DNA of 29,631 nt from positions 1 to 29,631 of the forward strand of contig JAKVBZ010000066.1 of assembly GCA_022448645.1 (NCBI GenBank). The letters are read 5' to 3'. The position numbers and the translations under genes were made by a program. Below, one piece after another: positions 1 to 8,668 of this stretch (positions are counted from its first letter, which is position 1; the number at the start of each line of letters is the position of its first letter). The notes below the pieces were generated by a model. It saw nothing but the letters and a program-made list of their open reading frames with translations, made no database searches and was not told the origin of the DNA. Source of the DNA: Pirellulaceae bacterium. GTDB lineage: Bacteria; Planctomycetota; Planctomycetia; Pirellulales; Pirellulaceae.

Positions 1-628
1 GCAAAGTACGGCTGATTAACCCGAGAATAAGAATCGCTAGTAGCAATGAAGCGATGGTTGGGGCTGCAGCACGAAGCCCTAGCACAAAGCTTTGGCTCGT
101 GATCTCTACTAAGGTCTGTGCGATTCCGTGATGAAATGAGATTTCGCCGGGAGGCATCCATCGAAATGTTTCCAAGAGTCCGGTCATGACCAGGCGATGT
201 CCACCGATGACCAGGAAACAGGAAAGAGCGATGACTTCGAATAGCTGGCTGAAGACCGATAGGTTACTGTCAAAGGTTGGGTCGAAAACGTCTGCCAGGC
301 TCAAGGCGCTCATTTGGGCAATGGTTTGGCCGGCCACTTGCAGCCCCATGAAGAGAATCATGACGCCCAAACCTAACGTCATTCCCAGCATTGTTTCTTG
401 AGCAATCAAGATCGCTAGGTCGAACATATGGTCGGGGCGATCGATTTGTATCGACCAGAAGATAGGAGTGACCACTAAGGAAAGTGCGACGGCCAATAAA
501 GCTCGAATTTGCATGGGGACGCTTTTCGCACCCAAAATCGGTGCCGTCATCATCAGACCGCCCAGACGAGCCAGCACAAACACGAAGACATATAGCTCGT
601 CGAGATAGACAGCAAGCATACCAGCCAT
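1..628 (-). CDS. fliR: Flagellar export protein FliR, C-terminus cut by window edge
   Basis: FliR is a membrane protein of the flagellar type III export gate, where it works with FliP and FliQ. About 209 codons are visible and the C-terminal end lies beyond position 1. The start at 628 gives MAGMLAVYLDELYVF, followed by the typical first membrane segment with an ARLGGLMMTAPILG stretch. Further hydrophobic segments follow, with a conserved-looking QTIAQMSALSLADVFDP region. An in-frame stop lies 27 codons upstream and I see no strong ribosome-binding site, so an alternative start in between is possible. The gap to fliQ is 170 bp, unusually wide for this otherwise compact run, and holds only a 24-codon ORF (696-770) that I do not support. 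The neighbours fliP and fliQ confirm the assignment. flhB and flhA are expected to the left. Confidence 0.93.
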   Translation of the reverse strand, partial: MAGMLAVYLDELYVFVFVLARLGGLMMTAPILGAKSVPMQIRALLAVALSLVVTPIFWSIQIDRPDHMFDLAILIAQETMLGMTLGLGVMILFMGLQVAGQTIAQMSALSLADVFDPTFDSNLSVFSQLFEVIALSCFLVIGGHRLVMTGLLETFRWMPPGEISFHHGIAQTLVEITSQSFVLGLRAAAPTIASLLLAILILGLISRTL

Positions 629-798
629 CGTCGTGAATTCCGGGAAATAAATGAGTGTTGCTGCCGCAACGACTGGTGGACGGCAAACAGGTGTTCTAAG
701 GATGTCGGGACTTCGTGTCGCCAATGGCGCGTGTGATCAGGATGTTTGCGGCGACCAGGCCGGCGTGCATGGTTGTCTACCGTTCTTGGAGCCGTTTC

Positions 799-1074
799 TT
801 AACCTCCCAGAATGGACTGAGGGGTGCTTTGGATCAATTGTTCTGAGTATTCGATCATGCGATAAACGATCCATGGTAGGCAGACGCCTAGTGCCACAAC
901 CATAGCCAGAATCTTGGGCACGAAGGAGACCGTTTGGTCTTGGATTTGGGTCAGGGCTTGGAGTAGGCCAATGACTAACCCGACCGCTGTTCCTACCAAG
1001 AGGATAGGGGCGCCAATCAGTAACGCCGTCAGGATGGCCTCTCGGCCCAAGTCAATTGCATCATGCGGAACCAT
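799..1074 (-). CDS. fliQ: Flagellar export protein FliQ
   Basis: This 91-residue protein has the normal FliQ length and two hydrophobic hairpin segments, roughly residues 14-40 and 52-74. The turn between them reads LLQALTQIQDQTVSFVPKI, the characteristic FliQ signature. FliQ forms part of the export gate in the inner membrane with FliP and FliR. The ATG at 1074 is preceded by AGGA with a 7-base spacer (AGGAAGTCCAC then ATG), which fixes the start. It follows fliP by 19 bp and is translated in the same direction, so it belongs to the same transcript. Confidence 0.96.
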   Translation of the reverse strand: MVPHDAIDLGREAILTALLIGAPILLVGTAVGLVIGLLQALTQIQDQTVSFVPKILAMVVALGVCLPWIVYRMIEYSEQLIQSTPQSILGG

Positions 1075-1093
1075 GTGGACTTCCTCATGTTGG

Positions 1094-1957
1094 TTACATC
1101 AACGACGGTAAGGCAAAACTTTCCAATAGCATCCCGACCACTAAATGCCATCCGTCTACCAAAACGAATAGCATGAGTTTGAATGGGAGTGAGATCATCA
1201 CAGGCGGAAGCATCAGCATGCCCATCGAAATAGTTACACTTGCGATGACGATATCCAGAATTAAGAACGGCAAGTAGAGCCGAAACCCAATCAGGAACGC
1301 TGTCTTGAGTTCACTCAACATGAAGGCGGGCAGAAGTATTTGCAGTGGCACATCGTCATAAGTCTCAGGTTCTGGAGTATCCTCGGGTAGATATTGATAG
1401 AATAGGCGAACGTCGTCGCCATTATTCGCCGCTTCAATTTGCTGAGCCATGAACTGTCGCACGGGACGAACTCCCGCATTCCATGCCTCCTCAAGACTCA
1501 TGTTGCGCTCAGAACTTGTGTAAGGCTGGATGGCATCGTCATACACCTGCTGCCAAACAGGTGTCATCAGTAGCAACGTTAGAAACAAAGCCAGCGAGGT
1601 GATTACCTGGCTTGGAGGTAGCTGCTGTGTCCCCAAGGCTTGACGCAGCAACGAAAGTACCACGACGATACGAATGAAGCTGGTTGTCATCAATAAGACT
1701 GCAGGTGCAAGGCTGAGCACCGTCAATAACAACATGATCTGCAGTGTCGAATTTAGCCCACCGGGGCTCGTCCATACATCGGGGCCGCCGCTAACCAAGG
1801 AGGTAAGTCCCAATGGTGATTCCGCTTGTTCGGCCGCGGGTACTGCTTCCAAGGCATCCGTCTGAGCCAACAGCACTTGAGGAACACATACGGCTACCAA
1901 AAAAAACAACGATGTAAATCGTGTTCTAAATTCCTGGTAGAACGTACGCGCAAGCAT
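1094..1957 (-). CDS. fliP: Flagellar export protein FliP
   Basis: FliP is the core pentamer of the flagellar export gate. The 287-residue product starts with a cleavable-looking signal peptide (residues 1-31, hydrophobic stretch then LLAQ) and an acidic linker. The conserved membrane block around residues 73-108 contains [19 protein letters not shown]. The second signature lies near the C-terminus ([16 protein letters not shown]), followed by [19 protein letters not shown], both diagnostic for FliP. The ATG at 1957 lies 2 bp after the fliO stop; no clear ribosome-binding site is seen, so translation may be coupled to fliO. The position in fliO-fliP-fliQ-fliR order is standard. Confidence 0.97.
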   Translation of the reverse strand: MLARTFYQEFRTRFTSLFFLVAVCVPQVLLAQTDALEAVPAAEQAESPLGLTSLVSGGPDVWTSPGGLNSTLQIMLLLTVLSLAPAVLLMTTSFIRIVVVLSLLRQALGTQQLPPSQVITSLALFLTLLLMTPVWQQVYDDAIQPYTSSERNMSLEEAWNAGVRPVRQFMAQQIEAANNGDDVRLFYQYLPEDTPEPETYDDVPLQILLPAFMLSELKTAFLIGFRLYLPFLILDIVIASVTISMGMLMLPPVMISLPFKLMLFVLVDGWHLVVGMLLESFALPSLM

Positions 1958-1959
1958 GG

Positions 1960-2715
1960 TTATGGGGAGTCCGTATTTAGAGATGATAATACTTCGCGAA
2001 ATGATGCGGTGCTACTTCCTGGTTGGCTTTGACTGCATAGTCCGCGGACCCGCACAACTTCGTCGGGATCAGTCACCTCCGTCAGAGTTTCCGCACCGTC
2101 GGCAGTGACCGCCACCAATAACAATTTATCGGCGAACTTGATGAGCTGCAGATGTTGTTTTGCGGTAAGCGGAGCCCGGCCCAAGATTTCGACAACTTCG
2201 GTGGATAGCATGTGCTGACGCTGATTCCAGCCTCGCCGGGAAATCCAAACAACGCACAGGAATAATCCCAACACGATCGCCAGACTGCTTGCGACGGTTA
2301 TCAGAGATCCTGAATTCAAGACGGGGGCAGGCGATTGTTGTTTGAATTGTGTCGAAGAGTCCGACGTCCTAAGCGGGATCGAGTCGGACAGATTCTCAGT
2401 TGGCAAAATATGGCTTGTCGGTGACTTTTGAGGTAGGTTGTCGTCTTGCCTCACGACTGGTTCTTGATGAAGTTTTAGCGGCTCTTCTTCGAAGGCGGCG
2501 AGTTGGACGCCTGCAGGACGCATGGCATTTCCAGGAAGCGGATTCGCCATCTGTTGGTTGTTGCCTATTTCTGTGGGTGGCGTGTCTCGTAACTCTCGAA
2601 GACGTGACTGAAGCGAAGTACGATTGGTGTGATTTGCCGTTTCGGTAGCGATGGCTGAACAGGTTGTGATGCCTGCTAGAATCACAGAGGCGGCGATGTT
2701 GTAGAAGCGGGTCAT
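1960..2715 (-). CDS. fliO: Flagellar biosynthesis protein FliO
   Basis: FliO assists assembly of the FliP ring in the inner membrane. This 251-residue version is longer than the enterobacterial one. It has a signal-like hydrophobic N-terminus (about residues 6-23), a long polar linker to about residue 135, one transmembrane segment (about 136-158, [20 protein letters not shown]) and a cytoplasmic domain. That domain carries the family pattern [33 protein letters not shown], here described as residues 171-203. The order fliN-fliO-fliP supports it strongly, because FliO sequences diverge a lot and membrane topology plus the short C-terminal motif are the main recognisable parts. An N-terminal signal upstream of the membrane anchor is a common variant. 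The C-terminal extension (about 45 residues) is polar and unremarkable. Confidence 0.88.
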   Translation of the reverse strand: MTRFYNIAASVILAGITTCSAIATETANHTNRTSLQSRLRELRDTPPTEIGNNQQMANPLPGNAMRPAGVQLAAFEEEPLKLHQEPVVRQDDNLPQKSPTSHILPTENLSDSIPLRTSDSSTQFKQQSPAPVLNSGSLITVASSLAIVLGLFLCVVWISRRGWNQRQHMLSTEVVEILGRAPLTAKQHLQLIKFADKLLLVAVTADGAETLTEVTDPDEVVRVRGLCSQSQPGSSTASFREVLSSLNTDSP

Positions 2716-2722
2716 GAGTTCC

Positions 2723-3310
2723 TTATGCGCTCACTTCACCAGCAATTAATTCAGCAACACGTATGCAGAAGTTGTCGTTCAGCACCAATACTTCGCCACG
2801 CGCAATCAAACGTCCATTGACGTACACGTCAACGGGATCGCCAGCTAATTTGTCCAGTGGCACCACAGAACCTCTTTGAAGCTGCAGTACTTCTTCGAGG
2901 TGCATGCTTGTCCGTCCCAATTCAATTTTCAAATCCAGTTCGACGTCTTGCAGCAAGTCAAGACTGGCGTGTTCGGTCGAAGCGGGCGCGGTAGATAGAT
3001 TCGACAATTCAAAGCGTTTCACGCCCGATGGTAGTTCTTCGGTCGCACCGTCGACGGATTGCAACGCGTCTTGCGCTTGGTTCAGTAAGGTTTCCATGTC
3101 GGACTGGGCAATGCTACCCGGTGAATTTGGCGGATTCGCTGCTGTTGCCGGATTCGAGCTAAGCACGCTCTTGTCTACGGCTGATGTTGTGACAGCGTCT
3201 GGCGGAAAAGGTGCATTGGCAGGTGCCGGCTGCGCCGCGTTGTCTGCACTCCCCGTCGATTGATTGAGGAGAGCTTCTATTTCGTTTTGGCTAATGTTTT
3301 CTTCAGCCAT
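2723..3310 (-). CDS. fliN: Flagellar motor switch protein FliN with FliM-like N-terminal motifs
   Basis: FliN lies at the base of the C ring and binds FliM and the export ATPase regulator FliH. The C-terminal region (about residues 117-193 of 195) is a clear SpoA/FliN domain, with [17 protein letters not shown], then [20 protein letters not shown] and a final [14 protein letters not shown] block. The N-terminal 110 residues are low-complexity Ala/Pro/Ser-rich and carry two copies of a short motif ([12 protein letters not shown], residues 6-17; [12 protein letters not shown], residues 67-78). These resemble the EIDALL motif at the start of FliM and FliY that binds phospho-CheY. There is no CheC-like domain, so it is not a classical FliY. 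The start at 3310 is preferred because GGAG sits 6 bases upstream; an ATG at 3322 would add MESD. fliM is not found next to it. Confidence 0.93.
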   Translation of the reverse strand: MAEENISQNEIEALLNQSTGSADNAAQPAPANAPFPPDAVTTSAVDKSVLSSNPATAANPPNSPGSIAQSDMETLLNQAQDALQSVDGATEELPSGVKRFELSNLSTAPASTEHASLDLLQDVELDLKIELGRTSMHLEEVLQLQRGSVVPLDKLAGDPVDVYVNGRLIARGEVLVLNDNFCIRVAELIAGEVSA

Positions 3311-3611
3311 GTCGGACTCCATTTCACGGATGGTAAACCGCTTTCCAGTACCGATTTGAGACGACCTTGGTGAGGTCCATCATTCTGATGTAGTAATGCG
3401 CTCGTGGCAGCTAAGCTGCAAGCAGGTCTAAAAAAAGATCCTTCTGTGCGCTCACGATGACAGCTGATGGGGTTCATCCGGCACATCGTCTTGTGCGACG
3501 AACTCTGGATAAATTCGGTGCAGAGTGTAGCGAGTTCACCGAACTGGCGAAACGCCAGCGTCATGTGGAAACACCGTCCGAAGGGGTGCTAGCAATGCAG
3601 TAGAGGACGAT
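3311..3611 (-). other. Gene-free gap where fliM would be expected
   Basis: The 301 bp between fliL and fliN hold no supportable gene, although fliM usually lies exactly here. The sequence contains a perfect hairpin just after fliL (3544-3558, CTGGCG arms, 3-base loop) without a following T-run on the minus strand. It also contains a T7 run (on the minus strand, near 3430) preceded by short possible pairings. Neither is a convincing terminator. A minus-strand reading frame covers much of the gap but has no FliM-like features and uses unlikely residues throughout. Confidence 0.6.
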
Positions 3612-4178
3612 TTATTGTTCTACGAACGAGAAGTCTGGGATGATGATTTCCTGCAATAAGCGTTTTCCGTACGACCGGTTTGCCTTTTCCAGGATCTTCC
3701 GTTTGATCAATCCCAATCCGGGTTCACTAAAGTCTGTCAATTCAGCGCTGCGGATGGTCACAATCACTTGTTCACGAAACCGATGTTCAAGCTTTTCGTG
3801 AAGTGCCAGTAACTCGTTTTCGTCTTCCTGTTTGGCCAGCCCGAAGAGTTGAAAGTCGATACGGAGCGTTGTGTTGGAGGTAGGCTGAAATGCTGACACG
3901 GTAAATGGCTTGCCCAAGGTGATCTCGATCAGGGGGGGGCCTTGATTTTCTGCTTGGGCTTTCGCGTCGGCTTCGGCAGAGACAATATCACCCAACCGAT
4001 CGGCCTCTAGTGCGGCCATATCTTGCGCTGGTGGAAACACCAGGTAGGCCACTACGGACTCGACAACAATAATGAACGAAACGATTCCTGCTGCCAAAAG
4101 TTTTGTCTTCGGCGAGGACTTCGGTTGTTCAGACTGCGACAGATTCTCTTCGGCTTGCGTGTTTTCGGTATTAGCCAT
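3612..4178 (-). CDS. fliL: Flagellar basal body-associated protein FliL
   Basis: FliL is a single-pass membrane protein that surrounds the stator and supports torque or stator stability. The 188-residue product has a polar cytoplasmic N-terminus, one transmembrane segment at about residues 26-48 and a periplasmic domain. That domain contains the family pattern of a beta-strand-rich body ending in a long helix and a conserved tail (GKRLLQEIIIPDFSFVEQ). The start at 4178 is chosen because GAGGAG lies 7 bases upstream. It overlaps the motB stop by 8 bp, which indicates translational coupling. The upstream ATG at 4193 would add only five residues and lacks this ribosome-binding site. Its place after motA-motB fits its stator role. 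Confidence 0.9.
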   Translation of the reverse strand: MANTENTQAEENLSQSEQPKSSPKTKLLAAGIVSFIIVVESVVAYLVFPPAQDMAALEADRLGDIVSAEADAKAQAENQGPPLIEITLGKPFTVSAFQPTSNTTLRIDFQLFGLAKQEDENELLALHEKLEHRFREQVIVTIRSAELTDFSEPGLGLIKRKILEKANRSYGKRLLQEIIIPDFSFVEQ

Positions 4179-4995
4179 CTGGACTCTCCTCACGACGATC
4201 GGACGATCGATGGTCGGTACTACCCCTTAAGGCAGGATCTACGAACTGTTGTTTTTTTTGTGTGCTGTCACCTTCGAGGTCGGCTACGATTTCGTCCAAC
4301 AGGAACACTTCGACTCGAGGGTTTTGTTTCAGCTGGTCGGGATCTGTTCCGATGTCGATCGGTTCATTTGGGCCAGCGACCGAAATACGAAATCGTTGGC
4401 GTTCGATACCCAGTGAAGCCAGGAATTCAAGTGTCTGTTGGCAGCGTTTGTAGGCCAAATCCATTGCTTGGGTGTGACTTGCCTGGTCGGATAAAGCTGG
4501 ATCCAATGGTTTACGCGACGTATGTCCTCGGATTTCAATTCTTTGTGGTTTTCCGAGTAGGTCGGTTGCGACGAATTGTAGGGTGCCGCGTGATTCATTA
4601 TTCAAATCCGCCATGCCTTCCTCGAAGTGGATCACGGAACCGATTCCTGAATGCTGTCCCGGACGAATTAAGCGGACGCGGCGAAAATTCCCGGAGGGGG
4701 CACGTTGTTTATCGCCTCCTCGCATCATGTCCAGTCGACGAGAACGTCCCATCGTGGCCAGTTTGGAAATTACCGAATTGCGTGGCTGCGATTGCCCCGG
4801 CACCACACTTGTGATCGTAGCTTCATGACCGAATTGTTTGCGTAGAGCCTCTGCTAAAGCTTGAAACTGTTCGTCTTTCTTGATTTCGCTCAGGGAGACC
4901 AACATGATGAAAAATGTCAATAACAACGACATTAAGTCGCCGAACGTGACGACCCATTCCGGGATTCCACCAGCATCGTCTTCTTCGACCGCCAT
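4171..4995 (-). CDS. motB: Flagellar stator protein MotB
   Basis: MotB anchors the stator to peptidoglycan and carries the proton- or sodium-binding aspartate. The 274-residue product begins with the typical cytoplasmic stretch IPEWVVTFGDLMSLLLTFF; Asp20 in that segment corresponds to the ion-binding Asp of MotB proteins. A single membrane helix covers about residues 16-35. The plug/linker follows, then an OmpA-like peptidoglycan-binding domain (about 118-235) with RIEIRGHTS (residues 152-160) and NPRVEVFL (225-232). The polar tail after residue 240 is extra. The start lies 3 bp after the motA stop, the usual motA-motB arrangement. Whether the ion is H+ or Na+ cannot be decided from the sequence alone. 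Confidence 0.95.
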   Translation of the reverse strand: MAVEEDDAGGIPEWVVTFGDLMSLLLTFFIMLVSLSEIKKDEQFQALAEALRKQFGHEATITSVVPGQSQPRNSVISKLATMGRSRRLDMMRGGDKQRAPSGNFRRVRLIRPGQHSGIGSVIHFEEGMADLNNESRGTLQFVATDLLGKPQRIEIRGHTSRKPLDPALSDQASHTQAMDLAYKRCQQTLEFLASLGIERQRFRISVAGPNEPIDIGTDPDQLKQNPRVEVFLLDEIVADLEGDSTQKKQQFVDPALRGSTDHRSSDRREESPDG

Positions 4996-4998
4996 AAG

Positions 4999-5775
4999 TT
5001 ACGCTGCAGCTTGTTTTGCCGCCCTCACTTTAGGTGGTAAATACGTGTTCAGTTTCTGTTCGATGACACGCGGGTTTTCGCCGGACTGTAATGCCATGAT
5101 GCCACGTATCACGATTTCCATCGCCAACAACTCTTGTTTGTTAATGAATCCTAGCTTTTCAGCAAATGGTAAAAACACAACGTTCGATACGATTGCACCG
5201 TATAGTGTAGTAATAAGGGCGACAGCCATGCCGGCACCGATCGATGATGGGTCTTCCATGTTGCCTAACATGATGATCAACCCCATGAGTGTTCCGATCA
5301 TGCCAAATGCAGGAGCGAACCGCCCCAACTGTTCCAAGACGGATTTTCCATCTCGATGGCGCGTGGCGACGGCATCGATTTCCGTGCGCAAGATATCTTC
5401 AATCACTTCCGGACGTGTTCCGTCCACAGCCATTTGGATACCTAGCGTGATGAACTTGTTCTCGATCTCGGTAATGCGAACTTCCAAGGCCAGTAAACCG
5501 TCACGACGTGCTGTTTCGGCCAAGCTGACAATCTGATCGATCAAGGCAGGGATGTTTTCGGGCTTATTGAGGAAAACCTTTTTGATAAGCACGGTCAAAC
5601 TGAGGAAGTTCCTTAATGGGAAAGACATCAGTCCGGCAGCGAACGCGCCACCGACGACGATCAGCAACGATGATACGTCGACGAAAGCGGACAGTTTGGC
5701 CCCTGGAGCGCTTAAAATCGCACCCACGATCAGGCCGATCGCCAGTAGGAATCCTATGAGACTTGCAATGTCCAT
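4999..5775 (-). CDS. motA: Flagellar stator protein MotA
   Basis: MotA forms the ring of the stator unit that pushes on FliG. The 258-residue product has the usual length with four hydrophobic segments (about 5-22, 33-50, 150-172 and 180-202). Conserved family residues are visible. The cytoplasmic loop has Arg90 and Glu98, matching the functionally important charged pair that contacts FliG. The third and fourth helices contain the prolines of the torque cycle (GRFAPAFGMIGTLMGL, Pro155; VVFLPFAEKL, Pro203). The ATG at 5775 lacks a strong ribosome-binding site. It lies 63 bp after flbD and is directly followed by motB, so the two stator genes are co-expressed. Confidence 0.97.
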   Translation of the reverse strand: MDIASLIGFLLAIGLIVGAILSAPGAKLSAFVDVSSLLIVVGGAFAAGLMSFPLRNFLSLTVLIKKVFLNKPENIPALIDQIVSLAETARRDGLLALEVRITEIENKFITLGIQMAVDGTRPEVIEDILRTEIDAVATRHRDGKSVLEQLGRFAPAFGMIGTLMGLIIMLGNMEDPSSIGAGMAVALITTLYGAIVSNVVFLPFAEKLGFINKQELLAMEIVIRGIMALQSGENPRVIEQKLNTYLPPKVRAAKQAAA

Positions 5776-5838
5776 AGCAGCGAATTCGTGTCAAAAAAGG
5801 TCTAGCCGGGCCCGATGCACGACCTAGACCATTCCTGT

Positions 5839-6036
5839 TTATATTGGTTCGGGAATCAGCCTTTTACTTTGTTGATACTTCAAACTCCGTTCCACCACTT
5901 CGTCCATGGTTTCCTTTACAACGATTCGATCTCCACTAACCAACGTAATGTAGGTGTCCGGACAAGATTCTACATAGCGGATTAGATCCGCATTTAGAAC
6001 AAATGGTTCTCCACCGAGTTGGGTTAGTTTGATCAT
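5839..6036 (-). CDS. flbD: FlbD/SwrD family flagellar protein
   Basis: This small protein of 65 residues belongs to the FlbD/SwrD family, found between flgE and motA in many flagellar operons. SwrD is known in Bacillus to raise motor torque; the Caulobacter regulator also called FlbD is unrelated. The sequence MIKLTQLGGEPFVLNADLI, followed by ITLVSGDRIVVKETMDEVVE, matches the family along its full length. I set the start at 6036 because the family begins with M-I-x-L-T. An upstream ATG at 6075 would add 13 residues that do not fit the family. Neither start has a clear ribosome-binding site. The order flgE-flbD-motA-motB is standard and supports the call. Confidence 0.9.
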   Translation of the reverse strand: MIKLTQLGGEPFVLNADLIRYVESCPDTYITLVSGDRIVVKETMDEVVERSLKYQQSKRLIPEPI

Positions 6037-6148
6037 AACAGTCGTGCGCTGTCGAAACGCAGCGCAGTGCCTCATGGTAAAAGTAGGTTATATATGTGGT
6101 AGCGGAGTGACCTGCGAAAAACTTTGGCTGTTTATGCGTTTTTGGGGG

Positions 6149-8599
6149 CTATCTTCGGAGGTTCAATAATTCATCCAGTAACTGTTGGGCTGCGGTGATG
6201 ACCCGCGTGTTGCCTCGGTATTGTGTCGTCGCCAGAATCAGGTCGACTAAATTGGCACCGATGTCGGTGTTCGACAATTCCACCGCACCAGCTACCAGGG
6301 TTCCCAAACCGGCGTCACCAGGATTGCCCTCCACCGGTAGTCCGGAATTTACCCCAAGGCCAAAAAGGTTTTGACCACGTTGTTCCAAACCGGAAGGGTT
6401 AGCAAATCGAGCCAGACGAACGCGACCTAGGCTACGGGTTACTCCGTTGGAGAAAACGCCTCGGATCGTTCCACCTTCACCGATGATGAAACTAGCCAAG
6501 TTGCCCGGAGCAGACCCGTCTTGTCGGGCGGCAGCTAATCGGGCGCCATCGGCAGCCAGGCCGGATACGGCAGTAAAGTCCAGCTCAAATTGGAGGGGCG
6601 AATTGGATGGGATATTTCGTCGGTCAATCGACACCGTATCGTTCGTGACTTCCACCAGGTTTCCTTCACCGTCGAATACAATCAGGCCAGTTCCAGCGGC
6701 GATCTCGGATCCAGTCACAGGGTCATTCGCTCCAGAATCGGCAAACCAACGATACACCGTGGATGACGCTGAACGTTGTTCCAGGACCGACGTGACACGC
6801 ACGTCGATTGGTACGCCTAACGAGTCGTAAGCGACTAAGTCCGCAACTGCGCCTTGTCCCGTTGCGGATTGTATGGATCCAAAACCAAGATTAGGAATGG
6901 TTACTTCACCTGTGTCCGTGGTCAAAGAAAATGAGGACAAAGCAAAATCGATTGCGTTTGCTTCACCGTTATTGGATACAAACCGCACGGCTCCATCTTG
7001 TACCATACCGCCAGGTGAAAGCGTGCCAGTTTCACCCGGGATCTGGTTGATGGATCCTGGAATTGGATTGGCTGCGTCGCCGGAATCCTGCTGGATTCCA
7101 GAGGCACCTTCCATGAAATCGACCAAGTCTTGAACTGTCGAGGCTGACGTGATGTCGAAATTTTTGGTTGTTAGAGCCCGACCGCCTTTCCGCGGGGTAA
7201 ACGACAAGGTTCCTTCTTGGAAAATTTTTTCATAGTTGAATTCATCACGGCGTACTACGTCAGTCAATAAGGTATTGGGGTCTACCTTAGGTCCGTCTAA
7301 GTCTACCAATTGGTTGGACGGATTCGTCAAATCGGAAATCGCCGCATCGCTTCGGAGGTCCGTATAGCTCGCGCCGGGATCCAAAGTGTCGACAAGAAAA
7401 AAACTGTTGGCGTTACTTGCTAGGTTCCTGTAGACACGAACTTGGTCGTAGGCGGGAAAACCACCTCCTGGAGGAGGTACTGGTGGTGTTGGTAAGTTGG
7501 TTAAGTGCACGCGACCGTTGACCACGTTCTGAGGGCCGATCAAAGGCGACGGACGACTTTCTCCTGCACCGGCGCGGAAAAACGTAACTAGATAACTGTA
7601 GTTACCGTTGATCGTGGATTCATCCAGTCGTGTTGCAGACAACGGAATCGACCCATCGTCGGTGAAACTGGTTGTTCCCTGCGGAACCGAATCCAGGAAG
7701 AAAAAATCGTTATCTCCAGCGGCAGTTCGATAGATGTTGATGGTTGGATATTCGGCACTGCTTGGGAGATTCGTCAAATCGATGGCATTATTTCCACTCG
7801 TGGGTGTGATAGTCCGTGTCAAAGCTGTTGAAGCCAGACTTTCTGTACCTGCACTGTCGGCAAATGCAAAACGATAGGAGTAGGTGTCTCCGCCGATGAG
7901 GGTACCGCTGCCTACGCTGGTTTCACTAATTGCGGTTGCATTGATGTTGGGGGGGACAGAGTTATAGGAGCCAATGCCCGTGTTGTCAGGTCGAGGCACG
8001 ACACCGTTTCCCAGAACATTGCTCTGCAGAACTTCCGCAGTGGTTGCCACGTCACCCGTAGGCGTTAAGACGCCCTCGAGCTGTACTTGCTGAGTCGCTT
8101 GAGCGACGGCTTCCGACCCCAATGGAATAGAAAGCGGTACCAGCTGTGTTTCTACAAGTTGGAACGTGTCATCGACACCAAAACCCAACACACGCTGGCC
8201 GGTGGCCGTTACCAATTCATTTTGGGCGTTTGTATCGAACAGGCCATTGCGAGTATAGAGTGTCTCTCCCGCAGCACCCTCTACAACAAAAAATCCATCA
8301 CCCTGAATTGCCAGATTGGAAGGGTTGGAACTCAACTCAATGGTGCCTTGGGTGAAATCTGGTGATATCTCGGCGACCTGTGTTCCCAAACCAGTCTGTC
8401 GAGGATTCGTTCCACCGGTATTGCCCGTGGGGGATGAGCCGAGGCTAAGTGTCTGCAGGAACTGCGTCGCGAATACAGTTTCGGATGCCTTGAAGCCAAC
8501 TGTTTGTGAGTTCGCCAGGTTGTTGCCAACAACATCAATTTGTGTTTCGGCGGCAGTTAAGCCAGTGAGTGCCGTACTTAATGCGGATGCAAGACCCAT
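6149..8599 (-). CDS. flgE: Flagellar hook protein FlgE, with large internal insertion
   Basis: FlgE polymerises into the flagellar hook. The N-terminus (LTGLTAAETQIDVVGNNLANSQT pattern, residues 11-33) and the C-terminus (GANLVDLILATTQYRGNTRVITAAQ pattern) are the rod/hook signatures that form the coiled core. At 816 residues it is about twice the enterobacterial length. The extra mass lies in the surface part. Residues about 230-315 and 331-417 form two related Ig- or fibronectin-like modules, each with a YSY strand, a G-x-E-S turn, a [I/V]xLTNLP segment, [I/V]x[I/V]YR and a final FF-x-D ... TD. The FlgE centre (hook domain, about 455-760) follows. A good ribosome-binding site (GGGAGG, 8-base spacer) fixes the start. 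The gene lies between flgD and flbD, as expected. Confidence 0.95.
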   Translation of the reverse strand: MGLASALSTALTGLTAAETQIDVVGNNLANSQTVGFKASETVFATQFLQTLSLGSSPTGNTGGTNPRQTGLGTQVAEISPDFTQGTIELSSNPSNLAIQGDGFFVVEGAAGETLYTRNGLFDTNAQNELVTATGQRVLGFGVDDTFQLVETQLVPLSIPLGSEAVAQATQQVQLEGVLTPTGDVATTAEVLQSNVLGNGVVPRPDNTGIGSYNSVPPNINATAISETSVGSGTLIGGDTYSYRFAFADSAGTESLASTALTRTITPTSGNNAIDLTNLPSSAEYPTINIYRTAAGDNDFFFLDSVPQGTTSFTDDGSIPLSATRLDESTINGNYSYLVTFFRAGAGESRPSPLIGPQNVVNGRVHLTNLPTPPVPPPGGGFPAYDQVRVYRNLASNANSFFLVDTLDPGASYTDLRSDAAISDLTNPSNQLVDLDGPKVDPNTLLTDVVRRDEFNYEKIFQEGTLSFTPRKGGRALTTKNFDITSASTVQDLVDFMEGASGIQQDSGDAANPIPGSINQIPGETGTLSPGGMVQDGAVRFVSNNGEANAIDFALSSFSLTTDTGEVTIPNLGFGSIQSATGQGAVADLVAYDSLGVPIDVRVTSVLEQRSASSTVYRWFADSGANDPVTGSEIAAGTGLIVFDGEGNLVEVTNDTVSIDRRNIPSNSPLQFELDFTAVSGLAADGARLAAARQDGSAPGNLASFIIGEGGTIRGVFSNGVTRSLGRVRLARFANPSGLEQRGQNLFGLGVNSGLPVEGNPGDAGLGTLVAGAVELSNTDIGANLVDLILATTQYRGNTRVITAAQQLLDELLNLRR

Positions 8600-8668
8600 G
8601 TGAAGTCCCTCCCTGAATAAACAGTGTCTGTTTTACTGAGATATAAATGTTTTCCAATAAGTCCAGGC

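Noticed and set aside
696..770. 24-codon minus-strand ORF in the fliQ-fliR gap
   Set aside because: Too short, no ribosome-binding site and no known small protein at this place.
3277..3564. Minus-strand ORF of 95 codons in the fliL-fliN gap
   Set aside because: No FliM-like or other recognisable feature, composition unlike the neighbours, and it overlaps the start of fliN; it looks like random translation.
3262..4160. Similar AEEN-x-SQ-x-E segments near the starts of FliL and FliN, suggesting a duplication
   Set aside because: Nearly every codon differs between the two, so a recent duplication is not supported; the short match could be chance.
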